DNA of 19,020 bases, from NCBI GenBank assembly GCA_016928125.1, contig JAFGLK010000254.1:1-19020 (forward strand), written 5' to 3'. Every line of letters begins with the position of its first letter. The stretch's first letter is position 1. A program made the translations under genes and the position numbers. A model generated the notes under the pieces. The model did no database searches. It was not told where the DNA came from and was given only the letters and a program-made list of their open reading frames with translations. Of this stretch, positions 8,586-16,556 are shown piece after piece. Source of the DNA: Anaerolineae bacterium. GTDB taxonomy: Bacteria > Chloroflexota > Anaerolineae > UBA1429.

Positions 8586-8613
8586 GAGCGGAGAGCAGGC
8601 CAAAGCTCCGCTC
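8586..8613 (+). terminator. Hairpin after the small gene
   Basis: An 8-bp perfect stem (GAGCGGAG at 8586-8593 with CTCCGCTC at 8606-8613) and a 12-base loop lie nine bases after the stop. No U-tract follows, so it may terminate weakly or only stabilise the 3' end. Confidence 0.35.
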
Positions 8614-8629
8614 TGTGGTGTAAGCTCAG

Positions 8630-9115
8630 ATGGGATCCATATCGGTGGGTGTGAAGGCGTGGTGGCAGCGGTTCCAGGCAATGCCAGACGCCCAGAGGGC
8701 CAGATTGCTGGCGCTTGTTCTGGGCTCTCTTGTCCTGGGCACGTTGTACGGGCTCGGGGGCCTAAGCCTGTATCTGCGAGCCAGCTTTCTGGCCGAGACG
8801 CCGACTCGGCTTCGCGTCACAAAGGCGGCCGCCGATGGGATGCCAAGCCCGGCCGTGACGCGCGCGCAGGCGGCGCCAACGGGCCAAGTCGGGGCTACCC
8901 TTGCGCCGACGCTCTATCCGACGGTGACGCCCGATCTGACCCGTACCGAGATGGCAGCCATAGCGCCACGAGCCCAAGAGGGTGCTGCGGTGGCGCCCTA
9001 CTACACGGCGACGCCGTATCCCACACCTACTGCCGGTCCACCCACGCCGACGCCGACCGGCACAGACGCGGGCGCGGCGGAAAGGGGCGCAGTGCCGACG
9101 CGCTCGTTTCGTTGA
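8630..9115 (+). CDS. Small membrane-anchored Pro/Thr-rich protein
   Basis: 161 residues of unknown function. A short N-terminal part (1-24) with two Trp is followed by one membrane helix (about 25-48, LLALVLGSLVLGTLYGLGGL). An extracytoplasmic tail of about 110 residues follows, low in complexity and rich in Ala, Pro and Thr. It includes YPTVTPDLT and a final stalk-like block TATPYPTPTAGPPTPTPTG. No catalytic motif can be seen. Such tails often act as wall-spanning spacers or sites of O-glycosylation. The ATG at 8630 has no clear Shine-Dalgarno, and a GTG at 8648 is possible. It lies 52 bases after the preceding gene, past a hairpin. Confidence 0.62.
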   Translation: MGSISVGVKAWWQRFQAMPDAQRARLLALVLGSLVLGTLYGLGGLSLYLRASFLAETPTRLRVTKAAADGMPSPAVTRAQAAPTGQVGATLAPTLYPTVTPDLTRTEMAAIAPRAQEGAAVAPYYTATPYPTPTAGPPTPTPTGTDAGAAERGAVPTRSFR

Positions 9116-9189
9116 GGGGGGCGCAGCGACGGACCTGCGGCGTGGTATCTGCGCGTGGTGCCGTACGCAGGCGGGCCTCCAGCCTCTCG

Positions 9190-9212
9190 CAAGGCCGGAA
9201 GGCGGCCTCTTG
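9190..9212 (+). terminator. Imperfect hairpin before the M42 operon
   Basis: CAAGGCCG (9190-9197) pairs with CGGCC and TTG (9203-9212) with a two-base bulge and a five-base loop. It lies 75 bases after the stop of the Pro/Thr-rich gene. The rest of 9116-9327 shows no gene and no convincing promoter. Low confidence. Confidence 0.25.
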
Positions 9213-9327
9213 ACGGCCAAGCCGCTGTGCTGGGGCTAGAGCGGGCCCTCTTGTTTGGATCATGCTTGTTGGCGATGGGCGCCAGACTGCCCCCGAGGCA
9301 GTGTTCAATGATTGAGGAGGTGACTGC

Positions 9328-10383
9328 ATGCATGTGGTCGAGCTTTTGCGCGAGCTCTCCGATTCTCATGGCGTGTCCGGCTATGAGGCGGCGCCGCGCG
9401 AGATCGCGCGCCGGGCGATGGAGCCCTATGTGGATGATGTGCGCGTCGATGCGCTCGGCAATCTGATCGCATGGCGGCGCGGAGAGCAGGCGGAGGCAGC
9501 CCCGCGGCGCTCGATCATGCTCGCCGCCCACATCGACGAGATCGGCCTGATGGTCACAGGCCTGGACGCGGGATTCATCCGGTTCACGAATGTGGGCGGT
9601 GTAGACTTGCGCACGATCGTCGGGCAGGAGGTGATGGTGCATGGCACGCGCTCGCTGCCAGGGATCGTGGCCAGCCTCCCGCCGCACGTTCTGACGGCAC
9701 AGGAGCGCGAGCAGCCCATTCCTCAGGAAAAGCTCTTCATCGACATCGGCTATGCAGCGGACGAGCTGAAGCAGCTGGTGTCCATCGGCGACCTGATCAC
9801 CCTGCGACGCGAGATGCTCGAGCTCTCTGAGGGTTATGTGGCGGGCAAGGCCTTTGACGATCGCACGGGGGTGGTGGCCATGGCGCTATGCTTGGAGACC
9901 CTCAGCGGGTTGCGCCATACGTGGGATGTGTATGCCGTCGCGACGACGCAGGAGGAGGTGGGCCTGCGCGGCGCGCTGGTCAGCGCCTACGGCATCGCCC
10001 CTAGCGCGGCGATCGCCATCGATGTGGGCTTTGGGCAACAGCAGGGCGTCAACGAGACCGAGTCGATCGCCATGGATGGCGGCCCGGCCATTGCCATGGG
10101 GCCTAACATCCATCCGCTCATGCAGCGCCGCCTGGTGAGCACCGCCAAGCAATACGAGCTCAAATATCAGCAGGAGGTGGCCGAAGGGCGCACCGGCACC
10201 GATGCCTGGGCCATCCAGGTGACGCGCGAGGGCATCCCTACGGCCTTGCTCTCCATTCCGCTGCGCTATATGCACACCAGCGTGGAGACGGTGAGCATCC
10301 GCGATATCCAGCGCACCGCGCGCCTCATGGCGCTCTTTATTGCTGGCCTCGATGCCGATTTTGCCGCTGAGCTCGGATGCTGA
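9328..10383 (+). CDS. M42 family metallo-aminopeptidase, first copy
   Basis: 351 residues. M42 (TET/FrvX/PepA-like) enzymes are cytosolic di-metal aminopeptidases that assemble into large tetrahedral particles and trim peptides. All expected metal and catalytic sites are visible: AHIDEIG (H68, D70), the bridging Asp in KAFDDRTG, catalytic and ligand Glu in TQEEVGLRG (E209/E210), D232 in IAIDVGFG, and the last His in RYMHTS (H316). The GTDAWAIQ block replaces the usual GGTDA. The start is fixed by AGGAGGTGA seven bases upstream. It begins a three-gene operon of paralogues. Substrate range cannot be read from sequence; some M42 proteins have been annotated as endoglucanases, which I consider unlikely here. 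Confidence 0.93.
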   Translation: MHVVELLRELSDSHGVSGYEAAPREIARRAMEPYVDDVRVDALGNLIAWRRGEQAEAAPRRSIMLAAHIDEIGLMVTGLDAGFIRFTNVGGVDLRTIVGQEVMVHGTRSLPGIVASLPPHVLTAQEREQPIPQEKLFIDIGYAADELKQLVSIGDLITLRREMLELSEGYVAGKAFDDRTGVVAMALCLETLSGLRHTWDVYAVATTQEEVGLRGALVSAYGIAPSAAIAIDVGFGQQQGVNETESIAMDGGPAIAMGPNIHPLMQRRLVSTAKQYELKYQQEVAEGRTGTDAWAIQVTREGIPTALLSIPLRYMHTSVETVSIRDIQRTARLMALFIAGLDADFAAELGC

Positions 10384-10399
10384 GGGGAGGAAGAGAGTG

Positions 10400-11443
10400 A
10401 TGTTGCTCAAAGAGCTGTCCGAAGCCCGGGGGGTCTCCGGCAACGAGGGTGCGGTCCGCAAGCTGATCCAGGCTGAACTCGATGGTCAGGTGGACGAGCA
10501 ACGCGTTGACGCCCTGGGCAATCTCATCTGCGTGAAGAGAGGCACGGGCGACGGCTCGACCTGGCCGCACAAGGTGATGGTCGCCGCCCATATGGATGAG
10601 GTCGGGTTCATCATTAACGGCTTTAACGGCGATGGCACGCTGCGTTTCGCTCAAGTGGGCGGCCTGGATGATCGCATCCTGCTCTCCAAGGCGGTCTTGG
10701 TGGGCGAGAAGGCGGTGCCGGGCGTTATCGGCTACCGGCCCATCCATCTGATCCCACGCGCTGAACGCAGCAAGGTGGCCGATATGAGCAAGGCCGCCAT
10801 CGACATTGGCGCCACAAACCAGTCCCAGGCGGAAAAGCTGGTTAGTGCGGGTGACTATGTCTCCTTTCGGACCTCCTACCAAGTCCTGAGCGAGGAAGGG
10901 CTGCGAACCGTCAAGGGCAAGGCCTTTGACGACCGGGCAGGATGCGCCGTGCTGGTGGAGTTGCTCAAAGAGAGGTATGCCTACGATGTGGTTGGCGTTT
11001 TCACCGCACAGGAGGAGGTGGGCCTACGGGGCGCGCGGGTGGCTGCCTATGCGCTGGCCCCCGACGTGGCTTTTGCGCTGGAGGGCACCATCTGCGCCGA
11101 TCTGCCCAACGAGAGGGATGTGAGCCCGGTGACCGAGTTGGGCAAGGGGCCGGCTATCACGCTGATGGACCGCTCGTTCATCGCAGACCGGCGGCTGGTC
11201 CGTCTGCTGACCGAGGCGGCCGAGGCCGAGGGGATCCCGTATCAGTTCAAGCGCGCTGCGGCGGGCGGCACCGATTCAGGCGCCATCCACCTGGCCCGAG
11301 AGGGCGTGCCCTCGGTCACGGTGGCGGTGCCCTGCCGCTACATCCACGCGCCGGTGAGCCTGCTCAGTCTGGAGGATCTCGACAACACGCTGGCGCTGAT
11401 GAAAGCAGCGCTACAAAGACTCGAACGGGGGCTAGGGTCGTGA
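10400..11443 (+). CDS. M42 family metallo-aminopeptidase, second copy
   Basis: 347 residues, paralogue of its two neighbours and cytosolic. Motifs are AHMDEVG (H64, D66), KAFDDRAG, AQEEVGLRG, AAGGTDSGAIHLAREG and RYIHAPVS. The fourth ligand position reads ALEGTICADLP, with Glu where the other two copies have Asp; this variant is known within M42. The frame is open upstream into the first copy, but ATG at 10400 sits after a purine-rich GGGGAGGAAGAGAG and starts exactly at the family N-terminus, so I use it. It begins 16 bases after the first copy and its stop overlaps the third copy by four bases, which indicates coupled translation. Confidence 0.93.
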   Translation: MLLKELSEARGVSGNEGAVRKLIQAELDGQVDEQRVDALGNLICVKRGTGDGSTWPHKVMVAAHMDEVGFIINGFNGDGTLRFAQVGGLDDRILLSKAVLVGEKAVPGVIGYRPIHLIPRAERSKVADMSKAAIDIGATNQSQAEKLVSAGDYVSFRTSYQVLSEEGLRTVKGKAFDDRAGCAVLVELLKERYAYDVVGVFTAQEEVGLRGARVAAYALAPDVAFALEGTICADLPNERDVSPVTELGKGPAITLMDRSFIADRRLVRLLTEAAEAEGIPYQFKRAAAGGTDSGAIHLAREGVPSVTVAVPCRYIHAPVSLLSLEDLDNTLALMKAALQRLERGLGS

Positions 11444-12432
11444 AAGAACTCATCAAGCAACTGGTGGAAACGTGCGGGCCCTCAGGGCAGGAGGGCCAGG
11501 TGCGCGCCCTGATCGAGGGGCTTGTCGCTGAGACGGCCGACGAGGTGCGCGTGGATGTGATGGGCAACCTCATCGCGCTCAAGCGAGGCAGCGGCGGAGG
11601 CGAGCGCATCATGGTGGCGGCTCACATGGACGAGATCGGCTTGATCGTTACCCATGTGGACAAGCAGGGCTTTATGCGGTTCGCTGCCGTGGGCGGCGTG
11701 CGGCCGCAGACCCTGGTGGGGAGCCGGGTGCAATTCGTGAAGGGACAGCAGGGGGTGATCGGCTGGGAAAAGTGGCTCGAGGCCAATGCCCTGCCCAAGG
11801 ATGAGGAGCTCTTTATCGATGTGGGGGCCGCCTCGGCAGATCAGGCGCCGGTGGGCGTGGGCGATCAGGCCTGCTTTGTGCGCCCCTTGGTCGATCTGGG
11901 CGAGCGCATGGTCTCCAAGGCCATGGATGACCGCATCGGCTGCGCCGTGGCCATCCAGACCCTGCTTAATCTCGGTAGCAGCCCGAACGAGGTCTACTTT
12001 GTGTTCACCGTGCAGGAGGAAGTGGGCACCCGCGGGGCGATGGTCTCCGCGTTCGGTCTCGAACCCGAGGTAGGGCTCGCAGTTGATGTGACCCCGGTAC
12101 GCGACACGCCCGAGGCGCGGCCCATGGCGGTGTCTCTGGGGGAGGGGCCGGCCATCAAGGTGATGGATTCGGGTGCATTGACTCATCCCGGCGTCAAGCG
12201 CTGGATGATCAACACGGCTGAAGCCCTGGGGGTCCCATATCAGTTGGAGGTGCTGCAGGCGGGCGGCACCGATGCGCGCGCCATTCAGCAGAGCCGGGCT
12301 GGCGTGCCCTCGGGCTGCCTTTCGATTCCCTGCCGCTATGTGCACACGCCGTCCGAGATGGTGGACTATGGCGACGTGCAAGGCGCCGTGCGGTTGCTCG
12401 GGGCGCTGTTGGCCAACGAGGTCGCGATCTGA
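11440..12432 (+). CDS. M42 family metallo-aminopeptidase, third copy
   Basis: 330 residues from the GTG at 11440, whose GTGA overlaps the upstream stop. The open frame extends 5' to 10942, but that part lies inside the second copy in another frame and is not protein-like. Motifs are AHMDEIG (H62, D64), KAMDDRIG, VQEEVGTRG, AVDVTPVRDTPE (Asp ligand), LQAGGTDARAIQQSRAGVPS and RYVHTPSE. It is slightly shorter than the other two and resembles the classical FrvX/YsdC type. Three diverged copies in one transcript suggest either a hetero-oligomeric particle or complementary substrate specificities; this is inference. Confidence 0.93.
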   Translation: MKELIKQLVETCGPSGQEGQVRALIEGLVAETADEVRVDVMGNLIALKRGSGGGERIMVAAHMDEIGLIVTHVDKQGFMRFAAVGGVRPQTLVGSRVQFVKGQQGVIGWEKWLEANALPKDEELFIDVGAASADQAPVGVGDQACFVRPLVDLGERMVSKAMDDRIGCAVAIQTLLNLGSSPNEVYFVFTVQEEVGTRGAMVSAFGLEPEVGLAVDVTPVRDTPEARPMAVSLGEGPAIKVMDSGALTHPGVKRWMINTAEALGVPYQLEVLQAGGTDARAIQQSRAGVPSGCLSIPCRYVHTPSEMVDYGDVQGAVRLLGALLANEVAI

Positions 12433-12438
12433 ATCATC

Positions 12439-12485
12439 CGGTTCCTCCGAGCCAGGCCCCCGGGCCGACGGGCTCGGAGGAACCG
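12439..12485. terminator. Bidirectional terminator between convergent genes
   Basis: A perfect 15-bp stem (12439-12453 with 12471-12485) with a 17-base G/C-rich loop fills the space between the stop of the third M42 gene and the stop of the convergent HAD gene. No U-tract is present on either strand, but position and strength suggest it blocks transcripts from both sides. Confidence 0.65.
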
Positions 12486-12486
12486 T

Positions 12487-13287
12487 CTAGCCAAGCTCGG
12501 CTCGCCAGGCCGCGATCAACGCGGGGATGTCCTCGTAGATCAGGTCGGGTGGCGTCTCAAAGCCGGCCGCCTCCTCGGCCGTGGAGATGCCCGTGAGCAC
12601 CATGATGGTGTGAATGCCCGCGCGGTGTCCGCCCAGGATGTCCGTATCCAGTCGATCGCCCAAAATGGCGGTCGCCTGCGCGGTGGCCCCCATCAGGCGC
12701 ATGGCCTGCTCGATGGCGATGGTCTGCGGCTTGCCCACGACGATCGGCTCCACGTCGGTGGCGGCGACCAGGGCCGCCAGCAGGCTGCCAGCGCCTGGGA
12801 TGATGTCCTCCTCGAGCGGATAGGTCTTGTCCGGATTGGTGCCCAGGAAAGTGGCCCCGTTGCGGATGGCCAGCGTGGCTGTGGTGAGCTTCTCAAAGCT
12901 GATGGTGCGATCCCAGCCACAGACCACATACTCGGCGTCGCGGCCCGCCATCACAAAGCCGCGCTTTTCGAGCTCTGCGATCAGGGCGGCCTCCCCGACG
13001 ACGTTGACCTTGGCCCCCTTGGGGGCGAGGCTGGCCAGATACTCGGCCATCGCCACGCCCGAGGTCATGACGCGCCTTGCGGGCACGTGAACGCCGAGGC
13101 CTGCCAGGCGCTGCACGAACTCGGCCGGCCGCAGCGTGGAGTTGTTGGTCAAGCAGACGTACTCGATGCCCCGGTCCTCCAGAAACGCGATCAGCTCTGG
13201 GCCGCCTTGCAGGCCCCTCTGACCGCGATAGAGTACCCCATCCATGTCGATCAAGAGATAGTGAACATCCGCCAGTTTGATCGTCAT
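12487..13287 (-). CDS. HAD-superfamily hydrolase, class IIA (NagD/PGP-like)
   Basis: 266 residues, probably a cytosolic phosphatase acting on nucleotide or sugar phosphates. Motif I is LLIDMDGVLYRG (nucleophile D14, acid D16), motif II is CLTNNS, the motif III Lys is in VVGKPQ, and motif IV is ILGDRLDTDILGGHRAG. The large middle part (about 70-200) is the C2-type cap that defines class IIA. The frame is open seven codons further (to 13308), but ATG at 13287 has GGGAG about four bases upstream and matches the family N-terminus. It could be co-transcribed with the amidohydrolase upstream of it on the same strand, 37 bases away. The substrate is unknown. Confidence 0.9.
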   Translation of the reverse strand: MTIKLADVHYLLIDMDGVLYRGQRGLQGGPELIAFLEDRGIEYVCLTNNSTLRPAEFVQRLAGLGVHVPARRVMTSGVAMAEYLASLAPKGAKVNVVGEAALIAELEKRGFVMAGRDAEYVVCGWDRTISFEKLTTATLAIRNGATFLGTNPDKTYPLEEDIIPGAGSLLAALVAATDVEPIVVGKPQTIAIEQAMRLMGATAQATAILGDRLDTDILGGHRAGIHTIMVLTGISTAEEAAGFETPPDLIYEDIPALIAAWRAELG

Positions 13288-13324
13288 CCCACTCCCTGTT
13301 CCCAGCACAAGAATAGCGTGTCGT

Positions 13325-14647
13325 CTAGAGCCGCCCCAGAAGCGCGTGGGCGTGCTGGCGCGCGCGCGCGACGATGGCCCGTTCGTCCAGAGCCAGCAGC
13401 TCGCGGTGGCGCATGAGCACGCGGCCGCCTACAATCGTCGTGTCGACATCGGCAGCGTCGATGGCGGACAGCAGATGATGCGGCCACGTCTCAGAGTCGA
13501 TCTGGTCGGCGGCGGCATAATCGAGCAGAATGACATCGGCGACACAGCCTTTCTGCAGCCGCCCGACGCCGTCCCTAAAGACCCGGGTGGCTAACGCGCC
13601 GGCGCTCTCCAAGACATTTCGCGCCAGGCGACGTTGCGTCGCCAAAGGGGCCGCGAGCGGGTCCACCTGCAGAAGCAGCGGAGCCGCGCGCAACTCGGCC
13701 AACATGTCAGCCGGGTATTCGTCGCTTCCCAGGGCGAGGCTGAGCATCTCCAGACGCTCCTGCTGATGGCGGCTCTGGCCGATCTCGCGACCGGCATGCA
13801 TGATGAAACGCGGGCAGTAGATCAGCGTGGAGCGACTGTGCGAGAGTCTGGCCAGCTCATCGTCGTCCAGGCTGAGCACGTGCACGAGTGAGGTACGCGG
13901 GCCAAAGAGCCCAAAGCGCTGTAGCCGTTCGATCGCGCCAATGCGGTACTTGAGCTCACAGTCTCGCAGCTCGCCGCGATAGGTGCCCAGGTTGATGTGA
14001 AAACCGATGTTGGCGATGGCCGCCGAGCCCACTGCAGCCATGAGGGTCTCGTTGGATATCCAGGCGCAGGTGCCAATGCCCATGGATGCGGCCAGCATGC
14101 GTTCGTTGCGTATCCGTTCGGCCAGACGCACATTCTCCTGGATGCCCCGTCGGGCATGGGCCACGCCGTCTCGATCCGTGACGGTGTATGACAGGCAGGC
14201 GCGTAGACCGCTCTGGATGATCGCCTCGGCTACCGCGTCGAGAGAAAAGCGCAGCGCGTTGGGCGAGAGGTGGGAATCGAACACGGTGGTGGTGCCGCGT
14301 CGAATGGCTTCGATGGCGCCCAGGAGCGTCGCATAGCGCGTATCCTCGTAGTTGAGAACGGCCTCGATCTGGGGCCAGCGCCGGTGAGGCTGCGTGTCGG
14401 AGGCCAACATGCCTCGGAGCAGCACCCTGTAGAGATGCGTATGGGCGCAGATGAGGCCTGGCATGACGAGCATGCCCTCGGCATCCAGGACGTCGTCGCG
14501 CGGATAGCGGGCGCGCAGGACATCCGTGGAATCCAGGTCAGTGATGTGCGCATGGTCGATGCGCAAGGCACCGTCGTGCAAGACGGCATCGCCCTGCTCA
14601 GCGCGCTCCGGATCGAGTGTGAGCAGTGTACCGTGGATGATCAACAC
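13325..14647 (-). CDS. SsnA-like metal-dependent amidohydrolase
   Basis: 440 residues, amidohydrolase superfamily, closest in pattern to the SsnA/ATZ-TRZ deaminase-like group. Metal ligands are all visible: H69 and H71 in GLICAHTHLYR, H217 in GFHINLG, H256 in LVHVLSL and D309 in LGSDEYPADM. The stretch SYTVTDRDGVAHARRGIQEN is typical of SsnA. Two active-site positions differ from what I know of the group. The Glu three residues after the strand-5 His (HVAE in relatives) is Leu, and the His of the GLHA block reads GIGTCA. The product may therefore use another substrate or be impaired. The start is GTG at 14647 or TTG at 14644, without a strong Shine-Dalgarno. Confidence 0.85.
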   Translation of the reverse strand: MLIIHGTLLTLDPERAEQGDAVLHDGALRIDHAHITDLDSTDVLRARYPRDDVLDAEGMLVMPGLICAHTHLYRVLLRGMLASDTQPHRRWPQIEAVLNYEDTRYATLLGAIEAIRRGTTTVFDSHLSPNALRFSLDAVAEAIIQSGLRACLSYTVTDRDGVAHARRGIQENVRLAERIRNERMLAASMGIGTCAWISNETLMAAVGSAAIANIGFHINLGTYRGELRDCELKYRIGAIERLQRFGLFGPRTSLVHVLSLDDDELARLSHSRSTLIYCPRFIMHAGREIGQSRHQQERLEMLSLALGSDEYPADMLAELRAAPLLLQVDPLAAPLATQRRLARNVLESAGALATRVFRDGVGRLQKGCVADVILLDYAAADQIDSETWPHHLLSAIDAADVDTTIVGGRVLMRHRELLALDERAIVARARQHAHALLGRL

Positions 14648-14741
14648 CGCTGTCTTTGCCCCTGCGTTCCCACTCTCTGCTCTGGCACGGCCAGGCTGAC
14701 GTCGCCAGGCTGGCAGGGCCAGTCCGCTCTGCCAGATCGGG

Positions 14742-14750
14742 ATTATACCA
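14742..14750 (-). promoter_or_regulatory. Extended -10 promoter for the amidohydrolase
   Basis: On the reverse strand TGG directly precedes a perfect TATAAT (14747 down to 14742). No good -35 is found at 17 bases, which the TGN extension can compensate. The leader to the GTG at 14647 would be about 90 bases and contains the two GCCAGGCTG repeats. Confidence 0.55.
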
Positions 14751-14912
14751 TAGACGCGGCCAATGACCTAGCAGAAGGGACGTTGTTGGGCGAGTGGTGT
14801 GGGCCGCGCAGCACAGCGGGCGGGGCCGCCTTCGCCCGCGGCGCTTGCATGGTTGAGCTCACCGATTCATGGCCAAGATGAACAGTTTGTAACCTTCTTG
14901 CGCGAAATAGTG

Positions 14913-14921
14913 TGCTATAAT
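14913..14921 (+). promoter_or_regulatory. Extended -10 promoter for the Pro-Thr-stalk protein
   Basis: TGC followed by a perfect TATAAT (14916-14921). The -35 is poor. Transcription would begin near 14928, giving an unusually long leader of about 165 bases before the ATG at 15093. Confidence 0.6.
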
Positions 14922-14992
14922 GAAAGCGCGGAGCCTTGCGCGACCGTGCGTGTGTCTGCCGCGCTGGCGCGGGGCGCCGCATGCGGCTCCTG

Positions 14993-15027
14993 CGTGTCGA
15001 GACAGGCGCGGTCCCCTGTCTGACGTG
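14993..15027 (+). promoter_or_regulatory. Leader hairpin upstream of the Pro-Thr-stalk gene
   Basis: AGACAGG (15000-15006) pairs with CCTGTCT (15015-15021). The stem extends below a single bulged G through GTC/GAC and two G-U pairs to about 13 bp, with an 8-base loop. It lies within the long leader, 65 bases before the start. It could be an attenuator or a stabilising element; no known riboswitch is recognised. Confidence 0.35.
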
Positions 15028-15092
15028 AGCCACTCTGCACATTGCCAAAGGCGCTAGCGTGGCGCGGCGTAGGCCGCGCAGGGGGGAGGACG

Positions 15093-16556
15093 ATGGACTC
15101 CAAGTCTCGAGATGGTCGGCCGCAGGTTCTGCGAATGCTGATCCCACTGCTGTTGTTCCTGAATATCATCGTCTGGGCGCTGCCTGTGCTGGCCAAGCCC
15201 ACCGAGCCCGACATCCTCTCCTTTCAGGATCGCTGGGATCCGAAACCCAGCCCCACCTGTCCAAGCCCGACCTCCAGCCCCACGGCCACCTCCTGTCTGG
15301 CCAGTCTGCATCTCGACGATCTGATCGACTGGCATGACCCGCTTTGCGCGGGGTGGCGCCAGCGCTACACCATCTCGTTCACCAACGATGGGCAGGTGGC
15401 GCTCACCAACGTGATCGTGCGGGCACTCATCGAGGAGGACACCGAGTTTGATCTGGACGATTGCAGCGAGGGGCTGATCGTGGACGGGCCATATGAGGCC
15501 CGCTGGATGATCTCAGAGATCGCACCGAGCGAAAACGTGGTGCTTTACCTGGAGATCAGGGTCTGGTTGAGTTGGCCTGAGGGCTCGATTCTGACCACCT
15601 GCGTCGACGTGAGCAGCGACCAACTGCCCGGTCAGACTGTCTGCGCAGAGACCGAGATCGAGCAGTGCGAGACGCCTTCGCCGACGCCAAGCGAGACGCC
15701 CAGCGACACGCCGACGCCCAGCGACACGCCGACGCCCACCAACACACCCTCGACCCCGGTCCCCGGCGACACGCCAACGCCCACCGACACGCCCTCGGCG
15801 CCGACCAACACGCCGACGCCGACCAACACGCCTGGGACACCGACGCCGAGCCTTACGCCGTCGCCCACACCCACGCCGATCGTGGATTGCTTTGTGTCGT
15901 CGCCCGGGTTCGACCGCATCTATCGTGTGGACGCCAGCCTCTTCCGTGGCTACGATGGCAGTTCATCGGGCGATTATCCGATGCACCTGATCACCTCGCC
16001 GCCCGCGCCCGTTGGCTGGAATAGCGCGGGCTACGTGCCCGACGCGAGCTGGGGCAGCCCGTCGCCGGTCTTCTGGGGCGCCTGGGCTGGCCCCGGGTGG
16101 AATGTGGTTCCCGAGGGCGCAGTCATCGAGGGCCTGCTGCAGGCAAGCGGGGCGCCCGAGGGGGTGGATGGCACCACGCACCTGCTGTGGCGTCAGATCA
16201 CGCTGACGCCGCCCGGTCCGGGCTGGGAGGCGGGTGAGAGCTGGCTCGATATGTGGAGCGACAACAAGACCGCCTGGTGGTGGAACGGGACGCTGGTGAT
16301 GAGCGAGCGTCAGGGACAGATCGGACGGGTCGATCTGATTCCGGGCACTCACCTGGATGCCTTGGGTGGGAGCTATTCGCTGGCTGTTCAGAACAGCAAC
16401 GACTATATGCGCGTGGAGAATCCCCAGGGCACAGCCTACCGTATGTGCGTCACCTGGGTGTACCAAGGACCGATGGAGCCGAGCCCGACGCCCTCGCCGT
16501 GGCCGCCCATCACACCGGATCTCTGGTTGCCGCTCTATTTTGGCGTGCCCAGGTAG
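15093..16556 (+). CDS. Secreted surface protein with DUF11-like domain and Pro-Thr stalk
   Basis: 487 residues. The start is ATG at 15093 because GGGGGGAGG lies three bases upstream; the frame is open back to 15042. Residues 1-35 form a signal peptide (basic, then [19 protein letters not shown]). A Cys-rich beta domain follows (about 65-190), with [18 protein letters not shown] typical of DUF11-like conserved repeat domains. A Pro-Thr stalk occupies about 194-262. A C-terminal beta-sandwich-like domain (about 264-465) has a DN...W.NG pattern ([12 protein letters not shown]) and [10 protein letters not shown], as in many carbohydrate-binding-like folds. A short second SPTPSP linker leads to the end [11 protein letters not shown], which resembles the YLPLV-type tails I associate with Anaerolineae surface proteins. 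Likely exported and wall-associated; the ligand is unknown. Confidence 0.78.
   Translation: MDSKSRDGRPQVLRMLIPLLLFLNIIVWALPVLAKPTEPDILSFQDRWDPKPSPTCPSPTSSPTATSCLASLHLDDLIDWHDPLCAGWRQRYTISFTNDGQVALTNVIVRALIEEDTEFDLDDCSEGLIVDGPYEARWMISEIAPSENVVLYLEIRVWLSWPEGSILTTCVDVSSDQLPGQTVCAETEIEQCETPSPTPSETPSDTPTPSDTPTPTNTPSTPVPGDTPTPTDTPSAPTNTPTPTNTPGTPTPSLTPSPTPTPIVDCFVSSPGFDRIYRVDASLFRGYDGSSSGDYPMHLITSPPAPVGWNSAGYVPDASWGSPSPVFWGAWAGPGWNVVPEGAVIEGLLQASGAPEGVDGTTHLLWRQITLTPPGPGWEAGESWLDMWSDNKTAWWWNGTLVMSERQGQIGRVDLIPGTHLDALGGSYSLAVQNSNDYMRVENPQGTAYRMCVTWVYQGPMEPSPTPSPWPPITPDLWLPLYFGVPR
15672..15880 (+). repeat. Pro-Thr stalk coding repeat
   Basis: Low-complexity repeats built on ACGCCSACGCC units encode alternating TP, PT, DTP and NTP. 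An 18-base unit occurs as an exact tandem pair at 15701-15736. Such tracts are prone to slippage, so stalk length may vary between strains. Confidence 0.85.

Larger units (their letters stand above)
14648..15092. other. Divergent control region, 445 bases, no gene seen
   Basis: This stretch separates the reverse-strand amidohydrolase from the forward surface-protein gene. It holds one extended -10 promoter for each direction, two 9-base direct repeats GCCAGGCTG (14690-14698 and 14704-14712) inside the reverse leader, and a hairpin in the forward leader. Open frames crossing it (for example 14270-14881) have no recognisable protein character. Confidence 0.6.

Noticed and set aside
10942..11439. 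5' extension of the third M42 frame
   Set aside because: It overlaps the second M42 gene in another frame, and the product is Gly/Arg-rich noise; the GTG at 11440 fits family length and coupling.
12610..13416. Forward frame of 268 codons opposite the HAD gene
   Set aside because: The opposite strand encodes all HAD motifs; the forward product is compositionally odd.
15672..15880. CRISPR-like or tandem-array appearance of the short repeats
   Set aside because: The repeats are in frame and encode a Pro-Thr stalk; there are no spacers.
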